NCBI GenBank assembly: GCA_029098305.1
Contig: JAQXOB010000001.1
Location: forward strand, 1 to 64,000
Length of the DNA stretch: 64,000 nt
Source of the DNA: Clostridia bacterium
GTDB lineage: Bacteria > Bacillota > Clostridia > Oscillospirales > Acutalibacteraceae
Direction of reading: 5' to 3'
Below, piece after piece: positions 50,973-60,579 of the stretch (position 1 is the stretch's first letter; the number at the start of each line of letters is the position of its first letter). The notes beneath the pieces were generated by a model. The model had not been told where the DNA came from and searched no databases. It saw only the letters and a list, made by a program, of their open reading frames with translations. A program made the position numbers and the translations under genes.

Positions 50973-52277
50973 TTATTTTTTGTTTATTTTCTTTTTTTCA
51001 AGCTTTTCAGGTTCATTCGTCTTATTAGTCGACTTTTTTCTTCTAAAAATATTAGCAAAGGTACTTCTTTTCTCATCAGAAGATGTTCGTATTGTTTCTC
51101 CGTCATAGTCTATAATATGTGCGTGTACCGTGCAGTTTTTCTGCTGTAGCTTATGACTAACATGTTCACTCACAAAGAGATAAATCACCGCAAGCACAGG
51201 CACACCAAGCACCATGCCCACAGGGCCGAAAAGTCCGCCACCTATAAGCACGCCAAACATAATCCAAACTCCATCCATGCCAATGGTCTCTCCCAAAATC
51301 TTTGGGCCTAGTATATTTCCATCAATTTGCTGTAATACAAGTATAAATACAACAAACCACAAAGCCTTAATTGGATTAACCAGTAATAGCAATATTGCGC
51401 ATGGTACAGCACCAATAATAGGACCAAAAAATGGAATTATATTTGTAATGCCGATAACGATTGATATGAGTCCTGCAAAATCAAACTTAAAAATAGTAAG
51501 ACCGATAAAGCATAGCACACCGATAATCGCTGAATCTATCACCTTACCACATATAAATCGACTTATCATTTCGTTTGAGGTTCTTCCAACTTTGAACAAG
51601 TATTTTAACTGTTTTTCTTTTAACAAGGCACACATCACTTTTTTGCTCTGTGATAAAAGTTTTTCCTTTGATGCAAGTAAATATACAGAAACAACCGTGC
51701 TGATTATTATATTATACAAGGTCATTGTAATATTTTTTGTAATATCATATAAATGTGGAAAAATAAGCTTCATAAAATCAGATGCCAAGGTATTGATATC
51801 CTGAGCACCTAAAAATTTTGAAAAATCATTGAGTGGTTTTAGCAAATCATTTGTGCCACTATATTTATATCCGATATTCGGAAGTACATCCTCAAGCCAT
51901 TTATTAGCTCCAAGTATGTAATCATCCATATTTTCCTGTAACACACCTATACTTTTGCTCAGCTCAGGCACAATTATGCATATTACAAATGCTATCACAC
52001 CGCCAAAAAATAAAAATGATAATATCAGTGAAAGTGGTTTTCGTATCCGTCCCTTAAAGTTTTTCTCATCACCAAGTCCGGCAAAAGCCCTGTGATATAG
52101 CCAATTATAAGGCATATTAACCACATATGCAATAATTAAACCTGCTATAAATGGTGATAGTACAGCAAAAATTTTTTCCAACACAGCCCACACCACGTTG
52201 AAATTTAGCAATATCAAAACTACAGCCGCACCTGTGAGCAAAAATAAAAGATAATTTTTGAAATTTTCTTTTTTCAT
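50973..52277 (-). CDS. AI-2E family transporter (PF01594 type)
   Basis: A 434-aa membrane protein with about eight helices of the family once called UPF0118. The C-terminal half carries the characteristic GLISIVIGITNIIPFFGPIIGAVPCAILLLL and GVLIGGGLFGPVGMVLGVPVLAV. Members export a range of small molecules or ions; AI-2 export was shown for one E. coli member (TqsA). No quorum-sensing gene is near. The C-terminus is a long, charged, Lys-rich tail. It follows polC after 35 bases in the same direction and may be co-transcribed. The substrate is unknown. Confidence 0.88.
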   Translation of the reverse strand: MKKENFKNYLLFLLTGAAVVLILLNFNVVWAVLEKIFAVLSPFIAGLIIAYVVNMPYNWLYHRAFAGLGDEKNFKGRIRKPLSLILSFLFFGGVIAFVICIIVPELSKSIGVLQENMDDYILGANKWLEDVLPNIGYKYSGTNDLLKPLNDFSKFLGAQDINTLASDFMKLIFPHLYDITKNITMTLYNIIISTVVSVYLLASKEKLLSQSKKVMCALLKEKQLKYLFKVGRTSNEMISRFICGKVIDSAIIGVLCFIGLTIFKFDFAGLISIVIGITNIIPFFGPIIGAVPCAILLLLVNPIKALWFVVFILVLQQIDGNILGPKILGETIGMDGVWIMFGVLIGGGLFGPVGMVLGVPVLAVIYLFVSEHVSHKLQQKNCTVHAHIIDYDGETIRTSSDEKRSTFANIFRRKKSTNKTNEPEKLEKKKINKK

Positions 52278-52312
52278 AATTAAAACTTACCTCTTGTATA
52301 AAATTCATTAGT

Positions 52313-55300
52313 TTAAAACATTGAAATCTGGCTTTGCATAGGTAGATCTCCAAAGGCTTTCAGACCTATCATTCTATCTATCAGAGTCTTAGAAACCTTA
52401 GCATGAATCATAACATCCTCTATAGAAATAATCTCATGCTCTTTCACACACTGTTCCAAGCTTTCTGCTACTGTTATGCCAAGTCCTTCCACAGTGGAAA
52501 ATGGCAATCGAATTCCATCATCCTCCACCACAAACTCCTTCGCCTTAGACTTGAATATATCTATCGGCAAAAACTTAATCTTTCTTGCAAGCATTTCGTT
52601 AACAATCTGAAGCATAGAAAACTCCTGATTATTTGTAGCTGTAGCTTCATATCCCAATTGTTTAATAAATTCCATCCTGTTTTTTACAACCTCTTTACCG
52701 CCAATAACTACTTCGGCATTGATACCTTCACTCCGCACAGTGAAATAAGCCGCATAATATTCCATAGGCTTATGCACCTTATACCATCCCAAACGCAATG
52801 TAGCAATCATATAAGCGGCTGCGTGAGCCTTAGGAAACATATATTTTATTTTCATACAGGAGTCAATATACCACTGTGGCACATTATGCTCTTTCATGGC
52901 ATTTATATGCTCCTCTGTGAGTAGCTTCGTAGCTTTGCCCTTTCGCACTATTTCCATAATTTTAAACGACATCTGAGGATCAAGTCCTTTATGCATCAGA
53001 TAAGTCATAATGCTGTCACGTGTTCCTATAACCTCCGAAATAGTGCAGGTACCATCTTTGATAAGGTCCTGTGCGTTACCTATCCACACATCAGTACCAT
53101 GAGAAAGTCCCGAAACCTGAAGAAGGTCTGAAAATGTCTTTGGCTGTGACTCTAAAAGCATCTGTCGCACAAATCCCGTGCCTACCTCGGGCAAAGAAAA
53201 TGTACCTGTTTGTGAATCTATATCTTCCGGCTCAATACCCAACGCCTTGGTAGATGTGAATAACGATATAACATCCTTGTCGCTCATCGAAACATCCATA
53301 ACAGATATTCCTGTGAACTTTTCCAAATAGTGATATATCGTCGGCACATCATGGCCGAGTTCATCCAGCTTACAGATGGTGTCGTGTATAGAGTGGAAGT
53401 CGAAGTGAGTGGTTATATTATCTGATTTTTGGTCGTTAGCAGGATGCTGAACAGGGCAAAAATCGTAAATCTCCATACCCTTTGGCACAACAACCATTCC
53501 TCCGGGATGCTGACCAGTAGTGCGCTTTGCACCTGTGCATCCTGCTGCCAAACGTATTTCCTCTGCTTTGTTTATTCGCACACCCTTTACCTCTGCATAT
53601 TTTTTTGCAAAGCCTATTGCTGTCTTGTCTGCCACAGTGGCAATGGTGCCGGCTTTAAACACATTGTCATGTCCAAACAGCTCTTCGGTGTATCTATGTG
53701 AGTAAGATTGGTATTCACCGGAGAAGTTGAGGTCTATATCAGGTGTTTTATCTCCTTTAAATCCCAAAAATGTTTCAAATGGAATTTCGTGACCGTCTTG
53801 CTGATATTTTGTGCCACACACGGGGCAGTTTTTCTCCGGCAAATCAAACCCTGAACCATAGCTTCCATCTGTAATAAATTCAGAGTTTTTACAATTCGGA
53901 CAGATATAGTGAGGACATAATGGATTAACCTCAGAAATACCGGACATTGTAGCCACAAATGAAGATCCAACAGAACCTCTCGATCCCACCAAATATCCAT
54001 GAGCTTCGCTATCGGCCACAAGCTTCTGTGCTGTCATGTATAGCACGGAGAAACCATATTTTGTGATAGAATCCAGTTCTTTGTTAAGTCTGTCTTCTAC
54101 AATCTTTGGCAAAGGATCACCGTATTTGTCCTTTGCACGTTTCCATGTGATTGTGGTGAGTTGTTCTTCTGCACCATCTATAAAAGGTGGAAACACGCCC
54201 TCTGGAATAGGTCTTACATAGTCTATCATATCTGCTATCATGTTAGTATTTTTTACCACTATCTCATAGGCTTTCTCTTCGCCGAGATAAGAGAACTCAT
54301 CCAGCATTTCTTTGGTTGTTCTCAAATAAAGCGGAGCCTGAATGTCAAAATCAGTAAATCCTTGCCCTGCCATCAAAATTTTTCTATAATCCGCATCATG
54401 TGGATCCAAAAAATGCACATCACAAGTGGCTACAACGGGCTTGCTGAGCCTTTCGCCCAGCTCTATCACCTTTCGGTTAAAGTCTTTTAGCTTTTCTACG
54501 CTGTCCACCTTGCCATCACGATACATAAACATATTATTGCCAATAGGCTGTACCTCAAGATAATCATAAAAAGAGGCTATCTTGATGAGTTCTTCATCGG
54601 GCTTGCCATCAACAATCGCTCTGAATAACTCTCCTATTTCGCAGGCACTACCTATTATCAATCCCTCACGGTGCTTTATCAACTCGCTTTTGGGAATACG
54701 AGGTCTTCTATAAAAATATTCAAGATGTGCTTTTGATATTAGCTTATATAGGTTTTTCAAGCCCACCTTATTTTTTACAAGTATTATCTGGTGAAAATAC
54801 TTTATTGATTTGAGGTCTTTGTCTAATATACCGGTATTTATTCGTGATATTTCCTTAATTTGATAATCCTTTTCCAGTCTTTGACACAATAGCTTATAGA
54901 TTTCTACAAGCAACAGTGACTTCTGCAAAGAAGTGTCGATAGTCTTATCATCTGTAAGATGCAGGTATTCTGCAACAGACATAATATCATCAGCACTTAG
55001 GTCTGTGAGCAACACTCCGGAAAGTGTCATAATATCAATATATGTAAAATTCAAATGGTCTTGATTTTCCTTTGTAATCTCTTGCAGATAGTTTATATCA
55101 TTAAGGTCAGTGACTATAAACACACTACCCTCCACGGCAAACTCGCAAATTTTATCCAAAACCTCGTTATCATCTGCAAGGTCATTATGCTCGGTGCTAG
55201 CAATTACATTGCCATCAGCAGCCCTCACTGCCGAAAAACCTGTCACCTTAGAGTCGTTTCTATCAAACATTAAAAAGACAGACTCATCTTTTATTGTTTT

Positions 55301-56626
55301 TTCACTCTCGCCATACACACAATCTACAATATCGTTTACAAAGTAAGCCTCGGTGCCATAAATCACCTTAAAAAGGTCAGGTTCCTGACCCATCTCTTCT
55401 GCCGCCTTTTTTCTCTTTGCGTTTATACTCTCTACTGTGTTCATAGCCTCCGGAAAAGCTTGAGCAACACCATGGTCTGTGATTGCAATAGCCTTGTGGC
55501 CCCAATTAGCCGCTCTTTCAATCAGAGCAGCAGGTGCTGTCACGGCATCCATCTGTGACATATTTGTGTGCAAATGCAGTTCTACTCTCTTTTCGGGTGC
55601 ATTGTCCACCACTTTTACCTTCTCTGTGGAGGCTATATCTTTAACACTTATCACCGTGTCATTATCAAATTTATCAAACTCACACATACCTCTCACTACG
55701 ATAGGCATACCCTTTTTGAGTCCATCAAGTGCACCGCAATTATCAACCTTTTCAAATATTTTAAGCGTAATGGAGCCTGTGTAGTCCGTAATAGAAATAT
55801 TGTATATTTTTTTATCTCCCTTGCGAGTGAGTTTATCCTCCTTAAAGAAAACCTCACCCCAAATCATAACTATACCAGACTCACTATTGAGAGATGATAT
55901 TGGTACAAGTCCATCAGCGAAACTTATGGTTTTGCCATACACCGGTTTTAAGATGCTCAACACCGGCTTGGGCAACATAAATTCGTCTGTGCGCACCTCA
56001 ACCTCCCTAACAGTGTTATTCACTATGGTAACACCAGCATTTTTATCTCTGAGGCTATCGGTGTATTCCTCCATATATTCTACTATCTGTTCTCGTCTTT
56101 CTCGCTCTATTTCTGTTTCCTTATGATCTATCTGCACAGCAGAATCCTGATCAACCTCGGTAATGCCCTCGTATTTTATCACAAAGGACAAGCCAAATTC
56201 ATTTTCTATCAATTTTATAAGCTGTTCGTTTATATTAAGCAAATCAATCAGGTTTTTTCCGCCATGAGCAAGCTTGATATAAAGCACACCGCCATCTATT
56301 CTAACCTGTGCATCATTAAAAACGCCATTGAGCGACGCGTTGTTCCTCTTTAATCTTGACACTATATCCTGAAAATATTCTACCTTAAAGCACTCACTTG
56401 GAAAAAGTGGTGTTATACTTGCACTCAAAAGCTGAAGCTTAGAATTAACGATAATCCTCTCGGCTGTTTCCAGCTGAACTGTAGGCACGAAATAGTCGAA
56501 GCTGACCTTGAGATACATTTTTCTCTCATTAGTCTTGATATCAACAGATATTACATTGCCTTTGCCCACTGCTGCAGGAAAATCTTCTGATATATAGTCA
56601 TCAAATATATAATTTACCTTTGCCAT
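52313..56626 (-). CDS. polC: DNA polymerase III alpha subunit PolC, with degenerate exonuclease domain
   Basis: The 1437-aa Gram-positive replicative polymerase. It has an N-terminal domain, an OB fold (about residues 230-335), a PHP domain (ELHLHTNMSQMDAVTAP, AITDHGVAQAF, later CDVHFLDPHD), then palm and fingers: LVGSRGSVGSSFVATMSG, a zinc-binding region with CPNC and CPVCG, and the catalytic acidic PDIDLNFSGEYQ. In PolC a DnaQ-type 3'-5' exonuclease normally interrupts PHP. Here its place (about 446-585) is filled by a shorter, related-looking segment without the catalytic motifs: MFDRNDSK instead of FDxETTG, FIVTDLNDIN instead of AHNAxFD, TDDKTIDT instead of HHRAxxD. Proofreading by this domain is therefore unlikely. 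The order ispG-polC is common in Firmicutes. Confidence 0.94.
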   Translation of the reverse strand: MAKVNYIFDDYISEDFPAAVGKGNVISVDIKTNERKMYLKVSFDYFVPTVQLETAERIIVNSKLQLLSASITPLFPSECFKVEYFQDIVSRLKRNNASLNGVFNDAQVRIDGGVLYIKLAHGGKNLIDLLNINEQLIKLIENEFGLSFVIKYEGITEVDQDSAVQIDHKETEIERERREQIVEYMEEYTDSLRDKNAGVTIVNNTVREVEVRTDEFMLPKPVLSILKPVYGKTISFADGLVPISSLNSESGIVMIWGEVFFKEDKLTRKGDKKIYNISITDYTGSITLKIFEKVDNCGALDGLKKGMPIVVRGMCEFDKFDNDTVISVKDIASTEKVKVVDNAPEKRVELHLHTNMSQMDAVTAPAALIERAANWGHKAIAITDHGVAQAFPEAMNTVESINAKRKKAAEEMGQEPDLFKVIYGTEAYFVNDIVDCVYGESEKTIKDESVFLMFDRNDSKVTGFSAVRAADGNVIASTEHNDLADDNEVLDKICEFAVEGSVFIVTDLNDINYLQEITKENQDHLNFTYIDIMTLSGVLLTDLSADDIMSVAEYLHLTDDKTIDTSLQKSLLLVEIYKLLCQRLEKDYQIKEISRINTGILDKDLKSIKYFHQIILVKNKVGLKNLYKLISKAHLEYFYRRPRIPKSELIKHREGLIIGSACEIGELFRAIVDGKPDEELIKIASFYDYLEVQPIGNNMFMYRDGKVDSVEKLKDFNRKVIELGERLSKPVVATCDVHFLDPHDADYRKILMAGQGFTDFDIQAPLYLRTTKEMLDEFSYLGEEKAYEIVVKNTNMIADMIDYVRPIPEGVFPPFIDGAEEQLTTITWKRAKDKYGDPLPKIVEDRLNKELDSITKYGFSVLYMTAQKLVADSEAHGYLVGSRGSVGSSFVATMSGISEVNPLCPHYICPNCKNSEFITDGSYGSGFDLPEKNCPVCGTKYQQDGHEIPFETFLGFKGDKTPDIDLNFSGEYQSYSHRYTEELFGHDNVFKAGTIATVADKTAIGFAKKYAEVKGVRINKAEEIRLAAGCTGAKRTTGQHPGGMVVVPKGMEIYDFCPVQHPANDQKSDNITTHFDFHSIHDTICKLDELGHDVPTIYHYLEKFTGISVMDVSMSDKDVISLFTSTKALGIEPEDIDSQTGTFSLPEVGTGFVRQMLLESQPKTFSDLLQVSGLSHGTDVWIGNAQDLIKDGTCTISEVIGTRDSIMTYLMHKGLDPQMSFKIMEIVRKGKATKLLTEEHINAMKEHNVPQWYIDSCMKIKYMFPKAHAAAYMIATLRLGWYKVHKPMEYYAAYFTVRSEGINAEVVIGGKEVVKNRMEFIKQLGYEATATNNQEFSMLQIVNEMLARKIKFLPIDIFKSKAKEFVVEDDGIRLPFSTVEGLGITVAESLEQCVKEHEIISIEDVMIHAKVSKTLIDRMIGLKAFGDLPMQSQISMF

Positions 56627-56666
56627 TCCATTGCCCCACTATCAATCTTTTTTAAAAAGCAAATAA

Positions 56667-57731
56667 TCACAGCTTTTCTATCTCTTCCATCAATGCATCG
56701 AGGAGCTGTTCTTCAGGCACTTTTTTTATAATCTCGCCTTTTTTAAATATCAATCCCTCGCCTTTGCCACCGGCGATACCGATATCGGCTTCTCGTGCTT
56801 CTCCCGGACCATTAACCACACATCCCATAACAGCCACTTTTATATTCTTATCACAATCAGCTAGTCTGTTTTGTACTCTCTCTGCCAGCCCGATAAGATC
56901 TATTCTGGTTCTTCCGCACGTCGGACACGACACAAAGGTTACACCGTCTTTTTTTAGTCCTATCGCTCTAAGCAAATCCTTAGCCGCATATACCTCTTCC
57001 ACAGGGTCAGCAGTAAGTGAAATACGAATAGTATCGCCTATGCCATTTAAAAGCAACGAGCCTATACCTGCACTAGATTTTATTATACCCAATCGTTTAG
57101 TGCCTGCCTCAGTAACACCAAGGTGCAAAGGATAATTGCACTGCTCGCTTGCAAGAGTATATGCTCTGGTCATTGTAAGTACATCAGAAGATTTGATTGA
57201 CAGCACAATATCATCAAAATCAAATTTCTCCAACAATGATGCATGATACATTGCACTCTCGCATAGTGCCTCCGCTGTAGGATGAGAATACTTTGCTAAA
57301 ATCTCTTTTTCCAACGAACCTGAGTTTACGCCTATCCTGATCGGTATGCTTTTTTGGCGGCATATGTCTGCCACCTGCTTTACTCTATCATCAGAGCCAA
57401 TATTGCCAGGGTTTATCCTGATTTTATCAATTCCGGCGTGGGCAGCCTCCAAAGCCAACTTGTAATCAAAATGAATATCAGCCACTATCGGCACTGACAC
57501 CTCTTTTTTTATAGCTGGTATCAACTGTATAGCATCTTTATCAGGTATTGCTATTCTGATAATGTCACATCCTGCTTTTTCCAGTCTCACAGCCTGCTCA
57601 ACACTTCCTGCTATGTCTGTGGATGGTACGTTAAGCATAGATTGCACTGTTATCGGCGAATCTCCGCCTATCAGTTTATTTCCAACCTTTATCAGTTTAG
57701 TTTTCTTTCGATTTATAGTCAATTCACTCAT
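56667..57731 (-). CDS. ispG: (E)-4-hydroxy-3-methylbut-2-enyl-diphosphate synthase IspG
   Basis: IspG (GcpE) is a [4Fe-4S] enzyme of the methylerythritol phosphate pathway for isoprenoids. The 354-aa protein begins with the TIM-barrel half (SPITVQSMLNVPSTDI, DIHFDYKLALEAAHAGIDKIRINPGNIG) and ends with the cluster domain, which supplies the Cys ligands in SCPTCGRTRIDL and GCVVNGPGEA. ATG 57731 with GAGGAG upstream is preferred over 57782; it overlaps the stop of the upstream gene by eight bases. polC follows after 40 bases. dxr and rseP, usual partners, are absent. Confidence 0.95.
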   Translation of the reverse strand: MSELTINRKKTKLIKVGNKLIGGDSPITVQSMLNVPSTDIAGSVEQAVRLEKAGCDIIRIAIPDKDAIQLIPAIKKEVSVPIVADIHFDYKLALEAAHAGIDKIRINPGNIGSDDRVKQVADICRQKSIPIRIGVNSGSLEKEILAKYSHPTAEALCESAMYHASLLEKFDFDDIVLSIKSSDVLTMTRAYTLASEQCNYPLHLGVTEAGTKRLGIIKSSAGIGSLLLNGIGDTIRISLTADPVEEVYAAKDLLRAIGLKKDGVTFVSCPTCGRTRIDLIGLAERVQNRLADCDKNIKVAVMGCVVNGPGEAREADIGIAGGKGEGLIFKKGEIIKKVPEEQLLDALMEEIEKL

Positions 57732-58593
57732 AATTTTTCTCCTCAAGACTATTTTCTTTTTTACTTTTATCTTTGCTTTCATTCTCGACAGGTATTGGAA
57801 TCAATAGCTTTACTATTTTTCCTTTTCCTCTGGATTTTAAATAAAAAAATCCAAATATATTAAATACGATTGCACCTATCATGTTAACAAAAAGGTCCTT
57901 CATCGTGTCAATTATACCTATATCGATATATCCACCTAACCCTATGCTATCTCCATTTATAATTATGTCATCTATTCCCTCTATAACGACTGCCTTGTTG
58001 CTGTTAGTAGGATCTAGAGCCACACTGGATATCGAATTTATTATGGTGTCCTTTTGCATATCAGTTTTTAAAAATATATCACAGCCAAACTCAAAAAATT
58101 CCCACAATATGCCCACTGTCATAGAAAAGCAGAAAGACACAATTACCAGAAACAACGGAGAAAGCGTAAACTTAACTTTTTCGTTTCTGTTTAATATATC
58201 AATCAGCGAAAAACCTACCGCCGCACACAAAAATCCATTTATCGTGTGTAGCATTGTGTCCCAATATGGAACCTTGATATAATAACACTGAAGCTCACCC
58301 AAAATCTCTGCGCTGAATATAAAAAGCAAAATAATAATTTCTGTAAGCGATGGTATGTCAATGCCGAAGTTTTTTTCTACAAAGGCAGGCAACATAAAAA
58401 GCACCAGAGAAAGCACACAAACAAAAACACTTTCCAAATCGCCTCTCACTATTGCACTCACCATAGATCCTATCACAAGAAAACGCAATACAAGATAGAT
58501 AACAAATGTAAACTTGTTTTTTTCTATATGGTTTTTCAGTTTTCCAAAATGTTTTGAGTTTTGTTTTTCTTTTGCCGATGTACTTCTTGCCAT
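57724..58593 (-). CDS. DUF2238-like multipass membrane protein
   Basis: A 289-aa membrane protein with about seven helices and charged ends. The segments VPYWDTMLHTINGFLCAAVGFSLID and MTVGILWEFFEFGCDIF, followed by DTMKDLFVNMIGAIVFNIFGFFYL, resemble the YjdF/DUF2238 group of inner-membrane proteins of unknown function, with conserved His, Asp and Glu inside helices. ATG 58593 (MARSTSAKEK), nine bases after GGTG, is preferred over the track's 58608. It is translationally coupled to ispG by an 8-base overlap. A role linked to isoprenoid or lipid metabolism is only suggested by position. Confidence 0.75.
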   Translation of the reverse strand: MARSTSAKEKQNSKHFGKLKNHIEKNKFTFVIYLVLRFLVIGSMVSAIVRGDLESVFVCVLSLVLFMLPAFVEKNFGIDIPSLTEIIILLFIFSAEILGELQCYYIKVPYWDTMLHTINGFLCAAVGFSLIDILNRNEKVKFTLSPLFLVIVSFCFSMTVGILWEFFEFGCDIFLKTDMQKDTIINSISSVALDPTNSNKAVVIEGIDDIIINGDSIGLGGYIDIGIIDTMKDLFVNMIGAIVFNIFGFFYLKSRGKGKIVKLLIPIPVENESKDKSKKENSLEEKNYE

Positions 58594-58623
58594 AAGTTTA
58601 TTCACCAACTTATTAAAATAAAA

Positions 58624-60150
58624 TTAATGCTTCCAATATTTATTATCAAGACTTCTGTAACGAATCGCCTCTGAAATATGACGCTCGTTTATGATCTCGC
58701 TTCTCTCCAGATCAGCAATCGTGCGTGACACTTTTAGTATTCTGTCATATGCTCTGGCAGAAAGACCCATGCTGTCGAAAGCTTTTTCTATCACCTTGAC
58801 CGCCTTATCGCTCAGCTTGCAGTAATCATTTAGCATACCGGGTTTTAGCTTTGCGTTACAGTTTATGCCTTTACCATTATATCTTTCTAGCTGTACCATT
58901 CTTGTCTCATTTACTCTTTTTTTGATTTTTTCAGAGCTTTCTGCACTAATGCTGGAGTTTAATTCCTTAAATTCCACAGCAGGAACCTCTATATGTATAT
59001 CAAATCTATCGAGCAACGGACCGGAGATTCTTGAAAGATACTTTGTTACAGCAGACTGTGAACACGTGCATGGTCTTGTAGGATGCCCAAAATATCCGCA
59101 TGGGCAAGGATTCATAGCACCTATCAGCATTATCTCGCATGGATAGCTAAGTGAGCCACTCACTCTGGATATAGTCACTATGCCGTCTTCTATCGGCTGA
59201 CGCAAAGCTTCCATGGTGTTTCTCGGAAATTCAGCTATCTCGTCCAAAAACAGCACACCATTATGCGCTAGACTGATTTCGCCAGGCTTTGGTATTGAGC
59301 CACCGCCGGATAGTCCGGCAGGAGATATTGTATGGTGCGGTGAACGAAATGGCCTTTCATTTACCAGAGAACCACCACTTCCCAATGTTCCCGCTATAGA
59401 ATGAATTTTGGTTGTTTCTATCTTTTCTTCAAACGTCATATCAGGCAGGATAGATGGAACACGCTTGGAGAGCATACTTTTACCGGAGCCGGGAGGCCCT
59501 ATCAAAAGCACATTATGGCCACCTGCTGCTGCAATTTCCAACGCACGCTTAGCCTCCAGTTGTCCTTTAACCTGCGAAAAATCAGGATAAGCAAAGGTTT
59601 CTTGCTTCACAGACGGTTTGTACACGGTAGGCTCTATCATAACCTTGCCTATCAGGCATTTGTAAAGCTGCGCAATATCTTTTACGCCATACACATTGAT
59701 ACCCTCTATTGCCGCTGCTTCGTAGCAGTTGTCATATGGTACAAAAATAGATTTAAAGCCGGCCTGCTTGGCAGCTATCGTCATTGGCAACACACCATTC
59801 ACACTTCTTACCTCACCTGATAGAGAAAGCTCTCCGATGAATGCAGACTTTAAAAACGGCCCTTTTAGCTGTCCGCTTGCCATTAGTAATGATACAAGTA
59901 TTGGCAAATCATAGATTGGCCCCTCTTTGCGAATATCAGCAGGGGCTAAATTCACGATAATTCTGCCTATAGGAAATTCAAATCCGCAGTTAGTCATGGC
60001 GGCTCTTACTCTGTCTCGTGATTCCTTTACCGCTGCATCAGGAAGACCAACCACTCCAAAATATGGAAGTCCTACCTCTATATTGGCTTCCACCTTTACA
60101 ACAAACGCATCAAGCCCATATAGACCAAGGCTGTTGCTAGAATACACCAT
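58624..60150 (-). CDS. YifB/ComM-type Mg chelatase-like AAA ATPase
   Basis: A 508-aa protein with an N-terminal Lon-protease-like fold (VVGLPDAAVKESRDRVRAAM, AFIGELSLSGEVRSVNG) and a Mg-chelatase-type AAA+ module: Walker A GPPGSGKSMLSK, Walker B GVLFLDEIAEF, and a C-terminal helical domain ending ISEAIRYRSLD. A Cys-rich insert (NPCPCGYFGHPTRPCTC) probably binds zinc. The homologue ComM is a helicase that helps branch migration during natural transformation; YifB roles in Clostridia are not established. AGAGG precedes ATG 60150, and a good promoter lies upstream. It heads the run yifB-DUF2238-ispG-polC. Confidence 0.92.
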   Translation of the reverse strand: MVYSSNSLGLYGLDAFVVKVEANIEVGLPYFGVVGLPDAAVKESRDRVRAAMTNCGFEFPIGRIIVNLAPADIRKEGPIYDLPILVSLLMASGQLKGPFLKSAFIGELSLSGEVRSVNGVLPMTIAAKQAGFKSIFVPYDNCYEAAAIEGINVYGVKDIAQLYKCLIGKVMIEPTVYKPSVKQETFAYPDFSQVKGQLEAKRALEIAAAGGHNVLLIGPPGSGKSMLSKRVPSILPDMTFEEKIETTKIHSIAGTLGSGGSLVNERPFRSPHHTISPAGLSGGGSIPKPGEISLAHNGVLFLDEIAEFPRNTMEALRQPIEDGIVTISRVSGSLSYPCEIMLIGAMNPCPCGYFGHPTRPCTCSQSAVTKYLSRISGPLLDRFDIHIEVPAVEFKELNSSISAESSEKIKKRVNETRMVQLERYNGKGINCNAKLKPGMLNDYCKLSDKAVKVIEKAFDSMGLSARAYDRILKVSRTIADLERSEIINERHISEAIRYRSLDNKYWKH

Positions 60151-60189
60151 AATTATCCTCTTTCCTTATACTTACAATTATACTATTTA

Positions 60190-60218
60190 ATTATACAAGA
60201 AAATAATTATATAATCAA
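60190..60218 (-). promoter_or_regulatory. Promoter of the yifB-ispG-polC gene run
   Basis: On the minus strand TTGATT and TATAAT are separated by 17 bases. A second TATAAT lies about 12 bases downstream. Confidence 0.7.
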
Positions 60219-60250
60219 CACCTTGAGAACAAATGAAAGGAATTTTCATA

Positions 60251-60295
60251 TAACAAAATGCCCGATATTAAGCATAAAACTTAATATCGGGCATT
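60251..60295 (-). terminator. Intrinsic terminator downstream of gpmI and the MITE
   Basis: AATGCCCGATATTAAG pairs perfectly with CTTAATATCGGGCATT (16 bp), with a TTTTGTT tail on the minus strand. It lies 285 bases after the gpmI stop, with a MITE-like element between. Confidence 0.75.
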
Positions 60296-60342
60296 ATCCT
60301 ATTTAGTTATTATACAAATATAACTTTTTGTGATTTCAAATG

Positions 60343-60562
60343 GGCTGTTGCAATAGAGGCAATTTACACAATTTGCGCCTTCCTCTGACGAGGGAGGTGG
60401 CAAAACGAAGTTTTGACGGAGGGAGAGAAAAGATAAAAATTCTGAAAAAGCAGTTTTTTCTCTCCCTCAGTCTCGTTTCACTCGACAGCTCCCTCGTCAG
60501 AGGGAGCCGATTTTGATGACAAATCCGTTTATTTGTGCATATTAATCTTAAATGCAACAGCT
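60343..60562. mobile_element. MITE-like element with long imperfect inverted repeats
   Basis: The ends GGCTGTTGCA (60343) and TGCAACAGCT (60553-60562) match at nine of ten bases. Inside, a longer block TCCTCTGACGAGGGAG... GGAGGGAGAGAAAA returns in inverted form as TTTTCTCTCCCTC... CTCCCTCGTCAGAGGGAG. The whole 220 bp could fold into one cruciform. It encodes nothing; the 79-aa ORF across it is low-complexity. No target duplication is obvious. Such elements are repeated in many gut Clostridia, by my recollection. Confidence 0.65.
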
Positions 60563-60579
60563 TCTTATACAGCATAAAA

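Noticed and set aside
60336-60575. 79-aa ORF over the MITE-like element
   Set aside because: The sequence is the inverted-repeat element itself; the translation is Arg/Leu-rich low complexity.
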